The translations under genes were made by a program, and so were the position numbers. From Theobroma cacao (lineage: Eukaryota > Streptophyta > Magnoliopsida > Malvales > Malvaceae), in NCBI RefSeq assembly GCF_000208745.1, contig NC_030858.1, positions 9,188,271-9,252,270 on the forward strand: a stretch of DNA of 64,000 nucleotides. Reading direction: 5' to 3'. Numbering within the stretch: the first letter of the stretch is position 1; each line of letters starts with the position of its first letter. Below the pieces are notes generated by a model. That model saw only the letters and a program-made list of their open reading frames with translations, searched no databases and had not been told where the DNA came from. Below are positions 25,028 to 39,060 of the stretch, piece after piece.

Positions 25028-25806
25028 ATTGGTTTTTTTTTTTTGGAAGGCGATATATTTATTTATCTTTAGGCATTTCTGCTACAATTCCTGTTGACAT
25101 ATAAAAAGGCGAAAGCAGGGAAAAGGGAAAACGCGGAAATTCTTTTTAGTTCTCACGCTTCTCTTTTTCAAAATGTTGGTTGGTTTACGTGGCATTAATC
25201 GATTAAATAGAAACAATTTTGCGAGCACTCTTTGAAGAATAGGTTCTACGTAGAGTTGGGCTGTGTCTGATTATTGCCCTCAGCTTTTTATTTAATTAAC
25301 TTTTTTTTTTTTTGAGTTATGAAAATTCGAATTCAAAAGAGAGGCAAGAAATCTAGAAATTATATATATTTTTTGTACTAACTTTGGTCATTGTATTTAC
25401 ATTGCAATCATGGCTAACGCCAGCAATATTTCTTCTTTTTTGGAGTTATTTTTGTTTCCATTTCCGATCATTTTTGTAATTGTTTTCATTAAACCATAAA
25501 TGTTTTCAAATATCTTATTTTCAAAATTCAAAGCAAATTAACGTGAATGTGAAGCACTGGCATGTATTGTTCCTTGTAAGCAATTCCCTCCCAAACTTGG
25601 GATAAACATATAAATGAAAGCAAGCCTAAATTTATTTTTATCGCCTTATCTCATCGCTTTGCACTATTATTGAAGAGGAAATAGGAAAGGCAACAAGTTC
25701 GAATGTTAAACGGCGGATTGATGATTTAGGTGAAATCATCAATCATCAACTACTACAAGTATTTCAATTTCTCCCGCCCTCGTAAAAGCAGAAAAGAATA
25801 AGGCCA
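25028..25806. other. HHP2 upstream region
   Basis: This holds the HHP2 5' leader and promoter, read on the minus strand, then AT-rich DNA. No gene or distinct repeat was recognised. Confidence 0.4.
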
Positions 25807-26153
25807 TTAAATTAAGCTTAATTTGGATCAAAGGTTTTGGATTTTTGTTAATTTAAAATAAAAAGTTTCAATTGTAATAATTAAGGGTCAAATATTTATG
25901 GTTCTTTACAATTAAAGACTAAGGTGAAAGGTTTCTAACACGTGTAAGACACGCACATGACATAAACGCTAATTTGTTGTATAAAATTTTCCAACATGCC
26001 ATGTCATCAACTCAGACTCCATTCACTTATCAACTTAACCTTTAATTGTAAGAAATCAAAAACATTAGATTCTTAATTATTACAATTGAAACGTTTGGTC
26101 CTTAATTTAAAAAATGATCAAATATTTAATCCTAATTTAAGCATTTAACCTTA
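25807..26153. mobile_element. MITE-like element with ~115-bp inverted arms
   Basis: The left arm (25807-25925) and right arm (26036-26153) are inverted copies. Both contain GTTTCAATTGTAATAATTAAG, an AAATATTT-rich stretch and TTACAATTAAAG. About 110 bp lies between the arms. No transposase is encoded and no clear target duplication was found, so the superfamily is open. Confidence 0.7.
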
Positions 26154-26742
26154 AACTAAATATCATGCTACATTGGCAGTTGTGGTAGCTTACTGTATTA
26201 ATTAATTAATTTATTTATTTATTGAATGGCTGTATTAACTTTAATTAGGTAAATTCAACCAACTAGCAAGTTTTGTATTAAGTTATTTTATTTTTATTCC
26301 ACACTAGGTGGTATTATGTCCAGGTCTTACAGCTGCTCCATCAAATTATTGTTAATCTAATATGCATAATTTTTATGAAGTATATATATATTAGTGATCA
26401 AATGAAATAATTAAAACTCTGTATTATACCTTGGATATGGACATTAAATAAGGTCATGATTTGGATTTTCATTATATTTTCATGTTTTATTTTTAGAGTT
26501 AAAGTTTGTAAATCTTCAATTTGAAGTCCAAGTATTTGTTAAAATCCTACTTAGAATAAGAAAAACGTTTAAAGAAAAAAAATTAGTTACATTAATACTA
26601 TCCAGAAACTATAATAAATTACTTTTAATTAATTTATTACAAAAAATAATTTATATTTCATTATTTTTAATGCATTAGTACATATATATTGTTAGTTATC
26701 ATATATTTACATTATTATTATTATCATTTATAAGAAAATTTT

Positions 26743-27235
26743 GGCATAATGCTCAAAAAGCCTCTAAATTATTCAAAAAAATTCAAATAAGCACTTATTT
26801 ATTATTCTATTGCGTTCAATTAAATTCCTATATTTTTGTTATGAATCAAATAAGCTCTTGTAACTAATGGTTGATTAATTCTTATTAATCAAAATGTACT
26901 TTATCATTTTATACTCACATGACATTGATGTATATAGGATAAAAAATGCAATAGGACCATATTATCATCCTATGTTAATATGTCACATCATCATCCATTA
27001 TGACGTACTAATATGTCACACCAAGACCACATCAGTACCACATATTATAGAATGACAAGTGATATTTTAACTAAGTCAATAATTAATTATAAAGACTTAT
27101 TTGATTTAAAACAAAAATATAAAAATTTGTTGGATTCAAAATAAAAATATAAAAGCTTAATTGAACACAATAAAAATATAAAAACTTATTTAAATTTTCT
27201 GAATAATTTAGAAACTTTTTTTTAGATATTATGTC
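26743..27235. mobile_element. Mutator-type MITE, copy 1
   Basis: The ends are inverted copies: GGCATAATG...TCTAAATTATTC on the left, and the complement of GAATAATTTAG...ATTATGTC on the right. The arms extend about 150 bp and contain CAAATAAG and repeated TATATTTTTRTT words. The 9-bp flanks (gaaaatttt and aaaacattt) match at 6 of 9. Copies 2 and 3 have perfect 9-bp duplications, which supports these boundaries. It is non-coding. Confidence 0.8.
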
Positions 27236-28329
27236 AAAACATTTCAATAAAAAAATTATTACTGATTCGTTATTAGTATTATACCAAATATTTACATTCA
27301 TCGTGTATCCTTCCTTTGTTCGAAGTAAAAGTTATTGTAATTTACTAATTGCAAATATCATAATCTTTCAAACTTTTTAATGATTCAATTAAAGTAAAGA
27401 TCTAGAACTTTTAGGTGTGCTGAATAAATAAATAAAAAAAAATGAGTCAATATTTAATTCAATAAAAAATAATCAATTAAGAAAAGTTTACTTTAATAAG
27501 GATTTCAATATTAACTCGTACCTAAGAATAGTTTACTTTCATAGAGAGTTTGCGATTAATGAAGAACATAAATAAATTGATATTAGTTAATATTAATTTA
27601 ATAAAAGTTTGATAAAATTTATTGTAATTAATCACCAACTTTGAAAATCTCCTAATTTTTTAAACTCTTTAATGATTCCGGTAAATAAAGATTCTAGAAC
27701 TTTTAAGCACCTAATAGATAGATAAAAATTAATCAATATATAATTTAGCAAGAACTTCAATTTAATATATATATATATATACCTTTATCTTTGCTAACTC
27801 TATGAGTACACTTTGGAGGCTAACACTACATTACGAAATTAGTACGCAGTTGGGTTTTTAGGTACATAAAAATTGAAGGAAGTCGAGCAGCGGATAGGTA
27901 AGGACGATATGTTGTTGCCGGCACTCACTGACGGCTTGCATCGTGGTGGAAAAGTTGGTTGAGCCACCACATATTTCAATGCCAAATACACAAGGATTTT
28001 CTCACCGGTGAAGGCTAAAAGTATGTTTTATTTTTATTAAATGCTGACCATTTTTTTCTTTTTGGCAACTTGTTCAACAAACATTTTCACCAGAAGTTAA
28101 GTTTATTAATTGGTTTACTCCATCCAAAGGTTGTTAACCTGTTACATTTTCTGATCCTCAAGGTTTTGATGATAAACAAGGCAAGTAATTTACGTGGTAG
28201 TGATTGAAGGGATGACGATATATAGTAGACTTAATTGATAATAGGGAAGAGGGACTTGGCTTAATTAATTTGTGAGCCTTTTTTATGAGTTTATGAAGAA
28301 GCTTAATTAATCGATCAAAAGGGTTAGTC
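27236..28329. other. AT-rich intergenic DNA
   Basis: No gene was recognised. Two related stretches, near 27400-27480 and 27660-27730, share the words tctagaacttttaggtg or tctagaacttttaagc, which suggests an old local duplication. An (AT)n run lies near 27765-27782. Confidence 0.35.
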
Positions 28330-28499
28330 TAGGGTAAGGTTGAGCATCAGTTGGTTAAAATAGCATGGTCGATCGATTATGACGGTTTTTGGTTAGTATC
28401 AGGTTGGTTATTTGGTGTCGATTACCTGTCACAATTTGACTAGTTAATCGACTTGATCGTCGACAAAGAACTTATTGGGTAAGAGCTGATCATGCATCA

Positions 28500-30460
28500 T
28501 ATATAAATAAAAACACAATTAAAACAAAATTAACAAATTAAATTACACCTCACCTTCTTAGGATCTCGTTTTTATCAAATTGAGTACAAAATTAAATTAA
28601 TAAATAAAATATATGATATATCACTTTATCTAGATAGCAAAGATTGATAAATCCTTTGTTAAACTACCAAATCAGCCTTCAAAAAGTTCAACCACCTTAG
28701 TCCGGTTGTTACAAACCAAAGTTCACCAAAGAATCCTTGTGCATCCTCTAATGGTAATCCACACTAATAAATTATAAAATCTTTCTTTAAGAATTGAGAG
28801 TGCTATGCCTTGACAATGTACTAGCAAAGATGAGTTTCATAAACTCATAATCCACACAAAAATTTGAGGTTGAACACACTTAAAAATCAAGTGAATGAAA
28901 AACTATTTTTTTCTTCACACAAGGGGGTGGCAAGGCAAAAGGAATTTTTAGTATGTCATTCTTCTAATTTTTAGCCACTCACTTATTTTTGTTTGGAGGC
29001 TATAGCAAGGTATTTATACCTTGGATTAATTTTAAACCCTAATTACAAAGTTATTTTGTAATTGCTAATTAATCCAATAATTTGATTAAACAATCTAATC
29101 AAGTCCTTAAGAAACTCAATTAACTTAAATGTTTAATTTAATCAATTGGACCCAATAACTTAATTAAACAGTTTAATTAATTAAGCACAACAACTTAATT
29201 AAACAATTTTAATCAATTAGGTCCAATAACTTAATTAAACAATTTAATTAATTAAGCTCAACAACTTAATTAAACAATTTTAATCTAGTACTTAAGAACC
29301 TCATAACTTCAAATTTGATTAAGTCCAACTTAATCACCTCTCCCATTTTATTTTCAACATTCATTTTAGATGTGTGACTTATTAGGCTTCTAACATGTTG
29401 GCAATAAACTCAATATATAATTCTTGAATTAAACTTAGAATTAGATAAATTTAAATTACTTTAAATTTGTCATTAACCAAGTCAACTACCTAGAGTTCAG
29501 AGACCTAGATTGAGATCTAGCAATCCATTATGGCCACCCAAATGTTAGAAGAATCAAGATAGTTTGACTCAACTTTTCAGTGATCAACCTTTCAGTGATT
29601 AACCTTTCAGTGTAATTCATTCCTTCATCATATATCCCGAATATGATAAGAGTATGGTGCAATGTTTACTTTTATTTATCTCCATATTTATTTTTGAAGT
29701 TTGATCATTAGCTTTATCGAGACTTATGAAACTCCTTTCATAATCTCCTTGGCCAAGGACTTCAATAAATTAATAGCAATCAAGAACTATTAGGATATGT
29801 CCTCTGAATCACTTGGGGTGATGATTCCTATCTTGACTACTCATTTGCCTTCACATATTTTATGTTATACCTAATAGCAGCCTATTGTGACATCTTTGGT
29901 TAAGCACCCGTAGAAATAAAATCAAAACATAGCACTCCACACATAAAACAATCTGGTGTCCCAAGTCTATGAGTATTTATACAATTGACACATGAAAAGT
30001 ATTGCATAGACACTTAATAAAATACCAAATGCACTTATCATCGTAGGTCATATTCAGTGAACTTACTCTCCTAAGCTAGCACCTACATTCTAATTCCAAG
30101 TATCTCTATACTTCAACCTATGAAATCGGTTGTGTACCTCTCAAGTAAGAAACGTAAAATGTACCAGTTTGTAGGTATCATTGATGTCCAGTCTCAATTA
30201 TACATCGATTAAGAATATTTAGATATTATGCTTTGATACATAGGAATCTCATAACTGCAACCCATTACAGTTCCCTTATAAAACATATTAATCTCATGGA
30301 TTTCATCCAATTAGACTTATAATCCATTATAATTAACATCTTATTGATGAAAAAAAACCATTAATCATTCAACATGAATGATATTGTTGCATGATTGGAA
30401 TCAAGCCTTAACCAATCCCAATTGGCTGCAGGGGTCATTCCAACAGAACCTTCTCCTCAA
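28500..30460 (-). mobile_element. Non-coding LTR-retrotransposon-like block
   Basis: This 2-kb block has no open frames. Its word patterns resemble plant LTR retrotransposon leaders read on the minus strand. A TATAAATACC box lies near 29010-29020 (minus strand), followed by transcribed-region-like sequence. Farther right is unique-looking, more balanced sequence with no protein similarity that I can see. I could not place paired LTRs, a primer-binding site or gag/pol, so it may be a LARD-type or decayed element. Confidence 0.4.
29153..29290. repeat. 71-bp tandem repeat
   Basis: Two units start with caataacttaattaaac at 29153 and 29224. Each contains a second cAACAACTTAATTAAACAA phrase. A weaker partial copy precedes them near 29110. 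The array lies inside the retrotransposon-like block. Confidence 0.75.
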
Positions 30461-31733
30461 TATCGACCAAATAATTGATCTTTTTTTTAATTATATTTAT
30501 GTACATTTAAAGTCCTTTCTTGCTCTTAATAGAGCTTATTACACAGCCATTATCTAAAATTCGTGCAATTTACAACACCCCGCTCTTACACCACAATCGC
30601 ACTGTTTGAACCTTAAACCCCTCTTCTGTTAGATTGATAAAAGATTAAGTAATGGCAGTAGGTTATAGCCTCTGTGAAACTTAATGTGGTCTTAGTAGGA
30701 GCAACTTGGTTAGAACTTAATCCTATACAGCGTTGCCTCACTTATGGAAATTTAGTTACTAGAGCAGCTTGGCTAGGGCACCCAAAGTTCATTTCTCAAT
30801 TAATGGCTTTCCTCGGTATTAAAGTTCCTTTCTAGTTGATCCTTGATACCAACTTTGCGAGTCTATATAAATGTATGGAGCAAATGTTGTAAAATTATGT
30901 GAATATGTGACTTCATTCACGCAATTGGTTATCCAACCAATAGGGCCTAACATGGTCACATGCCAATAAGGTTGTAAAAAAGCCACAAATTGGTAATACT
31001 TGTTATCCCTTATCCCCTACATTTCCATCTTTCTTGTTTATAACAAGCTTCCTTTGTGTACTAAGAGATGATTATGAATGTTTCTTGTTTTGGGTTATAT
31101 GACATTTTGATCGTGGATGAATCTATGTTGTCATTTGATCAGTTATATATATATATAAAAGGTTACAGCCTCTGTTTGTGATTCATAATATAGGGATGAA
31201 CATAGTAAAGGGACAATGGGATTTGTAATTGACTGACTCGCTTGAGTTGCCTTGTCTTGTTGCTAAGCTCATAATCGATCGAGTCAATCATAGTTTGGTC
31301 GGTTACCCCATAACATCAGTTGATGGCAATCAATTCCACCACCTTGGTTGGCTTGGTCGAATATGACCTCCTTCACAATTGAAACTGACCGCACCAACAA
31401 ACGCTCACCCCTAATCAAGGGTCCTCAAGTTCAATGCCCTTTTTATACCTTTCATGACTTTAATGTTAAGCAATCCTTAAAACAATTAATCCTCCAAGTC
31501 AAGTAAAGAAATATATATATATATATATAATTTTAGAATATTTAATGAAAAATAATTTTCTTTTATCACATAAACTTTATTCTATTTTTAAAATTCAAAT
31601 TAGAAATTCTAAATTCAAAATCATCTTCTTAATTATTGTGATGTTGGTTAAGACTTAAAAACTAACAAATTTTAATTGAAGTTGTGTAACTTTGCTCATT
31701 GATTATGTATGTAAGGTTTAGCTAGGCTTGAGT

Positions 31734-34545
31734 TGTCACGACCCGGAACTCCCATCGAGCCCGTGACAACCGTCGCGACGTCCCGATAGGCACTCATTAC
31801 CCCGAATGCGAATCGAAACCTCGCAAGGCTTAGCATCAGCTTCCGCATCTCCCTAGTGAGCGACAGTTATTAAATCTCACATTTCAAAAAAACATAAGTT
31901 GTTTCCAAATCAAAATAATAAAATATTACTTTCTGGATCACAAGGGCATTTTCATCATTTTTCTTCGAAAATACCGAAACTCCCCAAAAACATGGTGTAA
32001 AAGCTAAATATATTCATACATATTTTAAATCAAATAACTGAAGAATAAATTACTTTTACAGTGACACGTGGGCTCCCAACTGACTAAGAAGATGTAGGGC
32101 TACGAACCCTTACTTTCTAGGATGTAACTCTGAGATTAATTCTCGTCTTAATCAACTATCAACAAATTGTCCTGAGCCTGAAAAATGGATAGGAAGAGGG
32201 GTGAGATTAAATAATCTCAGTGAGTAAACAATTACCATCAAAAGCATCTAAAGTCGAGTAGATGGAGACAATATAAAAACGTTATACCTCAATAATGTTC
32301 ATAAAACAAAATTCGTTTCAATCTATACCAAATAATTTTTTTTCATCAAAATTTCCCAGCTTATGAATTTCTTAAACTTGGCCCCTGCCAGAATCATTCT
32401 CGCAGGTACCTTCGTCAAGGTATCCCACTGAGACTGCTAAGGCTGTTTAATGACCCATACCCATAAACATGTTTTCACATCTAACACACAGCCGTTCCTT
32501 GGCGTTGGCTGAGTCTCACTCTCACGTGGTGGCCCGAACGTGAGGTGCACTCAAATCATACCTCAGGAGATACTTCACCCAACATCTCTCCCCGGAGGTA
32601 AGTATATAATTGAGTTACCGTGCCCCTCTCATAGGCAGTCCACGGAAACCCCCACCACTGCAGTGACCGTTTAATATACCACCAGACCCATAAAAATTCC
32701 AGTAGCATAATATGGCGAATAAAATGTAATCCAGTCTACCGAGACCAATCCAAAATTGTTCATATATTTCATGCCAACCTCAAAAATTTAGCCATCATGC
32801 TACCATAGTGTCATAAGCCCCAATTTCAATAACATATAAAATCATAAATTTCAACACAGTCTCCATATACTCAATTTTCCCAAAACAATATTTGATTTCA
32901 AAACCAGTATAAATCTCATTTTTATTAAAAAACATTTTAATTGGAAAACATAATATTTTATAATTTAAATTCACCATTCAATAAAAGCATCAAACAAGTA
33001 TAATTACTCTAGATATTTAAGACGATAAATTGTCCACTCACAGTTCTAGGAGTCGATGTACTCCTAATCCCAGTCTTCAAGCACAATTTTGGTACTTTTA
33101 CCAGTGTAATTTGCTCACCACCTATCCACAATGTACAATACATAATTCACCACATCAATGCTTGACCATTATAAAATCAATTCAGGCTCGGTATATATGC
33201 ATGATATGACATGCAACTTATCCGACTACCGCTTAAATGCGGTGCTGACCTAATTCGGCCTATTACCCGATTAAATTACTAACGCGTCCAATTTAATCTC
33301 AAATTAATTTTTTTCAGTTTCTATACCTCAATTGCACCCAAATTGACTTAATGTCCCTCAGTGTGGTGCAAATTATCAGTCCCAATAGCAAATTACGAAA
33401 ATACCCCTAATGGGTAAAAATTCATATTTTTGCTCCGAAAATTCCCATTATTTTTCTAGGCTCATAATTCATTATTCCTTAACCAATTCTCCTAGAATAA
33501 AATCAAACTCATCCTCACTCACTACATGGTAAATTCAGCCATTAATGGTTGGGGGAGAAAATAAATTCTTTTCTTGTTGTTTTGTTTCTAAATATGCTAA
33601 ACTAACTAAAAACACTAACATAAATTAAAATCAAATAAATCCAACAACTTTCTCTCTCCTAACCCATTTTTTCAGAATTGAATTCATCATGAAAACATGT
33701 AATTTAATCATGGAAAATAAAGAGAAATGCTTGGGAATAAGAAAACTCAAGCTTAATAGAAAAAATCTCACATTTTTCACTTAATTTCCTTGAAAATTCA
33801 CACTTTTTCTTTGATTTTCTCTCTCTAGGGTTTTGTTTTTGTTTTCTCTCTCTTCTTGCTGGTTTGGCCGGCCATGGGGTGGAAGATGAGCTGATTTTTG
33901 TGCCTTTTGAAAAAGAAAATAATAAATTAATAAAGGCATGACACGTGGCATCATGTCATTGGTCCGTTTTTAAAACTTTAAAATTTTAATCCTTTTTATC
34001 TCCACCACACTATTAGTCAATGGTCAAAATGAGGATAAGAGATGACCATGTGCTGAAAAAATATCCTGGTGGTGGAAAATTACTGTTTTGCCCCTAGGGT
34101 GGTAAAATTATCATTTTACCCCTATACTCTAAATTATACCGAAATTAAAATTTTTCACTTCTAAACCTCAAATCTTACTCCAATAAGTCAAATTATACTC
34201 CAATAAGTCAAATGGGGCCAAAAGAATCTTTTCTAAAATTCCCATTTTGTCCCAAGTGGCAAATGACCATTTTGCCCATAGATAGCGAAAATTTCGGTTT
34301 GTCTCCAAATTGATCTTCGAACTCCGAATTACCATATTAAACCATTCTGGAACTTTAAAATTCTTAATTTCATCGTAAATTCTCTATTTGATTTAGTTCG
34401 AGGCTTAAATCAACTTTATTGTACCTCTAGGTACAATACCGACTTTTGTAAATTTTTCGAGACTCTCTTCGCATGCAAACATACTATCCATCACATGTAT
34501 GTCATGATAAATATTTTTATAGAGTCAGGCTTGTCATCTTCTCCC
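31734..34545. mobile_element. Retrotransposon-like (possible solo LTR) block
   Basis: This 2.8-kb block is clearly less AT-rich than its neighbours. It starts with TGTCACGACCCGGAACTCCC and contains passages typical of long plant LTRs, such as aataatctcagtgagtaaac near 32205. It has no long open frame and no gag/pol. The right boundary is uncertain: several CA-ending points exist at 34500-34545, and no target duplication could be fixed. Confidence 0.45.
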
Positions 34546-36584
34546 CCACTTGAATCAACCATATGATCCTTCTTCTTGATTGACTTCGACATCCGGCTAA
34601 ATATTAATATTTTAATATTATTTTATTAAAAAAATTATTTTATTCTAAAAATTTTATCTTGTCTCCTTGGTACCCAAAATACCTTATTATGCCTCACTTG
34701 CGAAATATTTTATCCTAAACTACTCCTTTCGTCTTTTATCACTTCTAAACATTTTAATTGACCTCAATTTGCATTCAATCAACTTTATTTATCACCATAT
34801 CAAAGTATGGGGTATTTCATGAGTAACATTCGGTGGAAATCGAAGAATCAACTAATGTCGACAATTTTCAGCCACAAACGGCTCGGGTGATTAGTGTCGG
34901 TTATCTTCTTTGTTGCTTTAAGTGGTGAACTTGGTTGACCGGCTTGGTTGTCAACAAGGAAACTTTTCTTTGAAATCGATCAAAAAATCAACAAATAATT
35001 TTTTTTATATTATATATAATATAGGGGAAAATAACATATTTAACCTTCATTAATTTTCCCCCAATTGTAATTTTTGAAACCCTAAATCGCAACCTTCTAC
35101 CCTTACATTCCCTTTGAAACTCTAAGCTTCCCAATTTCATATCTCTGTTACTACCATTAGTCCACCATCCGACAACCATGCCGCTTGGAGTTGTCGAGCT
35201 CATCTCGACCTCTTGTTTACCTCCCCCACTCCCTAAACCTTTACAGAAGCTAGAATTCATAAGGTGAAATGAGCAAACTGTGTGTGTGTGTGTATATATA
35301 TGTATTTATGAAATTGTGTTTATGTATAAATGCCAAAACCCTAACCGATCGACTGACTATAACCAATTAAGTATGATCAATTACGACTTTCTTGGTTTCT
35401 CACACCATGCCAATCAGTGAGCTTAGGCCATTGATTGCTCTCTGCTTCACAACCGAAGTCAACCGAAACCGATCGTAGCTCCACCTAGGTATAGTTTTTT
35501 TTTTTTTTTGAGAATTTGGTATAGCTCCTTAACCAAAGCAAACACTTTTAATTGGATACTCGTTGGTAATTTGGACAGCAGTCAAATTAAATCACGTGGC
35601 AAGCAATCTTTGGGTATGAGTTCCATCTTCCATGCCAGATTTTAAACAAACTTTGTGATTTATGTCTGTTACTTAAGTTCACGTTATGCATAAACTTGAG
35701 TTGTTATTAAGGTAAACCATATCTAAACTCTTCGATTTAAAAACCGAATAATGGGCCGCTTAAGCCCAAATTTGGACTTTACAAATTCTTGGCCCCTTGA
35801 AGTGTGTTGATAAGTTTGCTTCTATTTTAGCCATTCTTTTGTGTGGCCAAACTATAGAGCTCTTTGAGTATGAAATTTTGACTGGACATACCCGGAAACA
35901 ATGTTTCTTCAGCCCAAACTAAGATTGGTTTGCATATTTTGAACTCCATACAGCGTAAAGGAGCCAAATTTGTAGAGAAACCTTAACCTATTTTTTATGG
36001 GATTTAGGTTGGACCTTGTTTTTAGTGTTTCTTTTCGACCATTTAGGTATGGTAAGGTTTTATATGTTATGGGCTAGAGTTTGATATTCCAACCTCACAA
36101 GGATGGGTTAGTTTGTTGGGCTAAATTGACTTTAAGCTTTTGCTTGAATAAAAAAAATAGTTTTAGGTAATTTATGTGTTGTTTTTTCCCATCCATTTTT
36201 TAATATGTTATTATCAAACTATTACTAAGTATTACATATCTATTCTATCAATTTATGTTTTAAAATAGAGTGAAAAATAATTAAGTCTTTTTTATATAGT
36301 AAGGTTTAACTCTTTTGGTGAAAGAAAAAGAAAGATAAGAGAGAGCAAAGAAAAAAAATATATATATATATATATGTATGAAAATATTTATTATTGTATT
36401 TTTCTATGTTTTTCTAATTTTAAAATTTTCATTTTTTGATATTATTTTTATAATTGTTTATAATTTAAACTAGTTACTTTGTAAAAAAAAATCATCCAAT
36501 ATAAAAATTTATTGATTTATATTTAAGAAAACACCTCCTGTATTGAAGTGTGAGGGATTTTCCTAATTTTTATATTTAAAAATT
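34546..36584. other. Repeat-rich intergenic DNA
   Basis: No supported gene. The part from about 34805 to 35490 carries GATCG, CGGTT and GTCGAC-type subterminal words on both sides, resembling the hAT-like ends at 28330-31414. It encloses a minus-strand open frame of 90 residues that I do not accept as a gene. There is a (TG)n(TA)n run at 35279-35305 and an (AT)n run at 36357-36375. Confidence 0.35.
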
Positions 36585-37100
36585 AGCATAATATTTAAAA
36601 AAAGTTCATAAACTATTTAAAAAAATTTAAATAAACCCTTATATTTTTATTACATTCAATCAAGTTTTTATACTTTTATTTTGAATCAAGTAAGTTTTTA
36701 TATTTTTATTTTGAGTCAAATAATCCCTTATGATTAATGATTAACTTAATTAAAATACCATTTGTAATTCTATATCGTATCACCCTGACGTGGCATATAT
36801 TATAATTAATGATAGTGTGGTATATTAACATATCATAATTGATGATGACATGACATGTTAATTTGTAATGATAATATGACCATGTAGCATTTTTTACTCT
36901 CTCCATCAATATCATATTAGTGCCATATGAATATAAAATAACTAATAATATTTTGACTAATGGTAATTAATAAACGATTAATCATAAAAGGCTTATTTGA
37001 TTCAAAATAAAAATACAAAGTCTTGATTGAATACAATAAAAGAATAAAGATTTACTTGAATTTGTTTGAATAATTTAAAAATCTTTTTGAACATTATGCT
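36585..37100. mobile_element. Mutator-type MITE, copy 2, with perfect 9-bp target duplication
   Basis: The element runs from AGCATAAT to ATTATGCT. It is bounded by TTAAAAATT at 36576-36584 and again at 37101-37109, a perfect 9-bp repeat. Long inverted arms carry the same CATTCAATCAAG and TTTTATTTTGAATCAA words as copies 1 and 3. The 9-bp duplication and long TIRs are hallmarks of the Mutator superfamily. It encodes no protein. Confidence 0.92.
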
Positions 37101-37109
37101 TTAAAAATT

Positions 37110-38711
37110 CAAGCATTTCGTGTTTCAACTACAAAACTAATAATATTATTTGTCTTAACTTATTCCACTCGATGTGGCAAGAGTTTATGGAATCAATTTA
37201 AGGATAGGGTTTTATAAAATTTTAGGTGTGCCAATCTATTGATAAAGAAAATGCTTAAAATTAGAATTATTAAATTATTATCATATAAATATAATTGGAA
37301 ATAATAATGACAAATAATGTCCTTAGGCAGAATAAGGCATTTAATTAGTGGGTTGGAGTAGCACGTTACAGCAAAGTCAAAAGACGGCAAAATTAAGGTG
37401 ACACTTGTCATTGCTATATTAATTATTAGGTTTCTCATAATTTAGTCACACTTTTATGCATGGAAATATAAACAACAAAAAATCAGCTATTTTTGCCTCA
37501 ACTACTAGTAATAAACCCCAAGTGAATTCTAAAGATAACACTGTTCAAAGTTTAATAAATGAAAGCTTAGTTCTTAGGTTAAGTCAACTTCCCCCTTCCC
37601 CGAGGCAATTGATAGATATTATATAATATAATTGTAATTAATGGATTATATAAAATTAAATATCTTTTGATATTCCAAATGATGGGACTCAATATAAATA
37701 TTTTTTTTTATTCATATGATAAAATATTCATGGATATATCTATGTATTCGTGAATATTTATGAAAAATCTGTAGTGAAAATCACGAACTTTGTTGCTATC
37801 AAATATATATGGAAATAATAAAGATATCTCAAAAAAAATATTAATTCATGAAAATTTTGATGAATAAGTAAGATTAATGATTTTATATTTAGCTTTACTC
37901 AGTACAACCATAGAATAAAACTTAATTGATTATGGAAGGAGAATGAGATCAAGTGGGAATAATTGCTATGATGGCCTATGTGGGGTAAATAATTATGGAT
38001 AATCATATCAATGATTAATATCCATTCATATTATATGCTTGAAAATTAACCAACTAAACCACAGTCGGTTCTTTCCACTTGGATAACTTGTGCAAGTTAA
38101 CCAAGAGAAAATATTTTAGAATTATTTAATTGGTTATCAAAACTTTACCACATGGTCCCAATATTTTGTAATAACTCAATGTACCAATCAAAGTAGGAAT
38201 TGTAATAATAGTCCTCCAAAGCTTCTAAGGAATTCCATGTGGTATTAGGTATTATTAATCACTTCAATTATATAATATTTAATGTTATTATAAATCAATA
38301 TTTTACAAATTTGTTCAATTTATTTCTATTTGAGTCATGTAAATTATAATGTAATATATTAATTTGGATTATTTATATTTTCGACAGTTCAAATATTTAA
38401 CAATATTTTAGATGTAGCATTTTGGTACGTTATAATTCTTATATTTATGACTCTAAAATAGGTAAAAAAACATATCAATAAACATATGCTGAAATTTTAT
38501 TTCTAATTTCCAATATTTATTATAATTTTTGTCATTTGTCTCGTTTTTTATCAATATTTGTCAATATTCTTTTACGGTTGTTGATATATTCATTTATGTA
38601 AATGTAATTTGTAGGGATCAATATTTGTAATATCGATGCGTAATTGTTTGATTAATTGTAAGAGATATATTTCCAACACTAATATATGCTTTTTATATGA
38701 TAATTATATAG
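37110..38711. other. AT-rich intergenic DNA
   Basis: No gene, RNA or defined repeat was recognised. The stretch is very AT-rich and every frame is closed within short distances. Confidence 0.35.
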
Positions 38712-39060
38712 AGTGAATTACCCATTTGGCTATTAACTTTTCAAGAGTTTTTGTTTTTATTGTCTAATTTTGCAATATTATATTTTGGTCACTAACATTT
38801 ATAAAAGTTAATATTTTGATAACTCAACCGTTGAAAAGTTAAAAATTTACAATTGTCTGACATAGCTTTTAATTAAGTCAACTGACTTGGCCATGTGATA
38901 GACTTGACAATTTTGTATATGACATGACAACAGGATATAAACACAACATGAATTTAAGCGGGTTTGAGTTTAAATTAATCGTGTTTTATAAATTAATCAT
39001 GTCGACACAGTTAATACACGAATAAACTGTGTCTTAACTGTGTTAAACCCGCTTAACTCG

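Larger units (their letters stand above)
28330..31414. mobile_element. Candidate hAT-like element interrupted by retrotransposon-like DNA
   Basis: The left end (AAGGTTGAGCATCAGTTGGT, from 28335) and the complement of the right end (AGGGGTGAGCGTTTGTTGGT, ending at 31413) match at 15 of 20 bases. The GGGTGAGC form is common in plant hAT termini. Subterminal sequences on both sides carry repeated GGT, CGATCGATTAT and CGAC words. A clean 8-bp duplication was not seen. The interior is mostly the retrotransposon-like block described separately. Confidence 0.4.

Noticed and set aside
34988..35260. Minus-strand open frame of 90 codons
   Set aside because: No recognisable domain. It lies in repeat-like DNA between hAT-type subterminal words.
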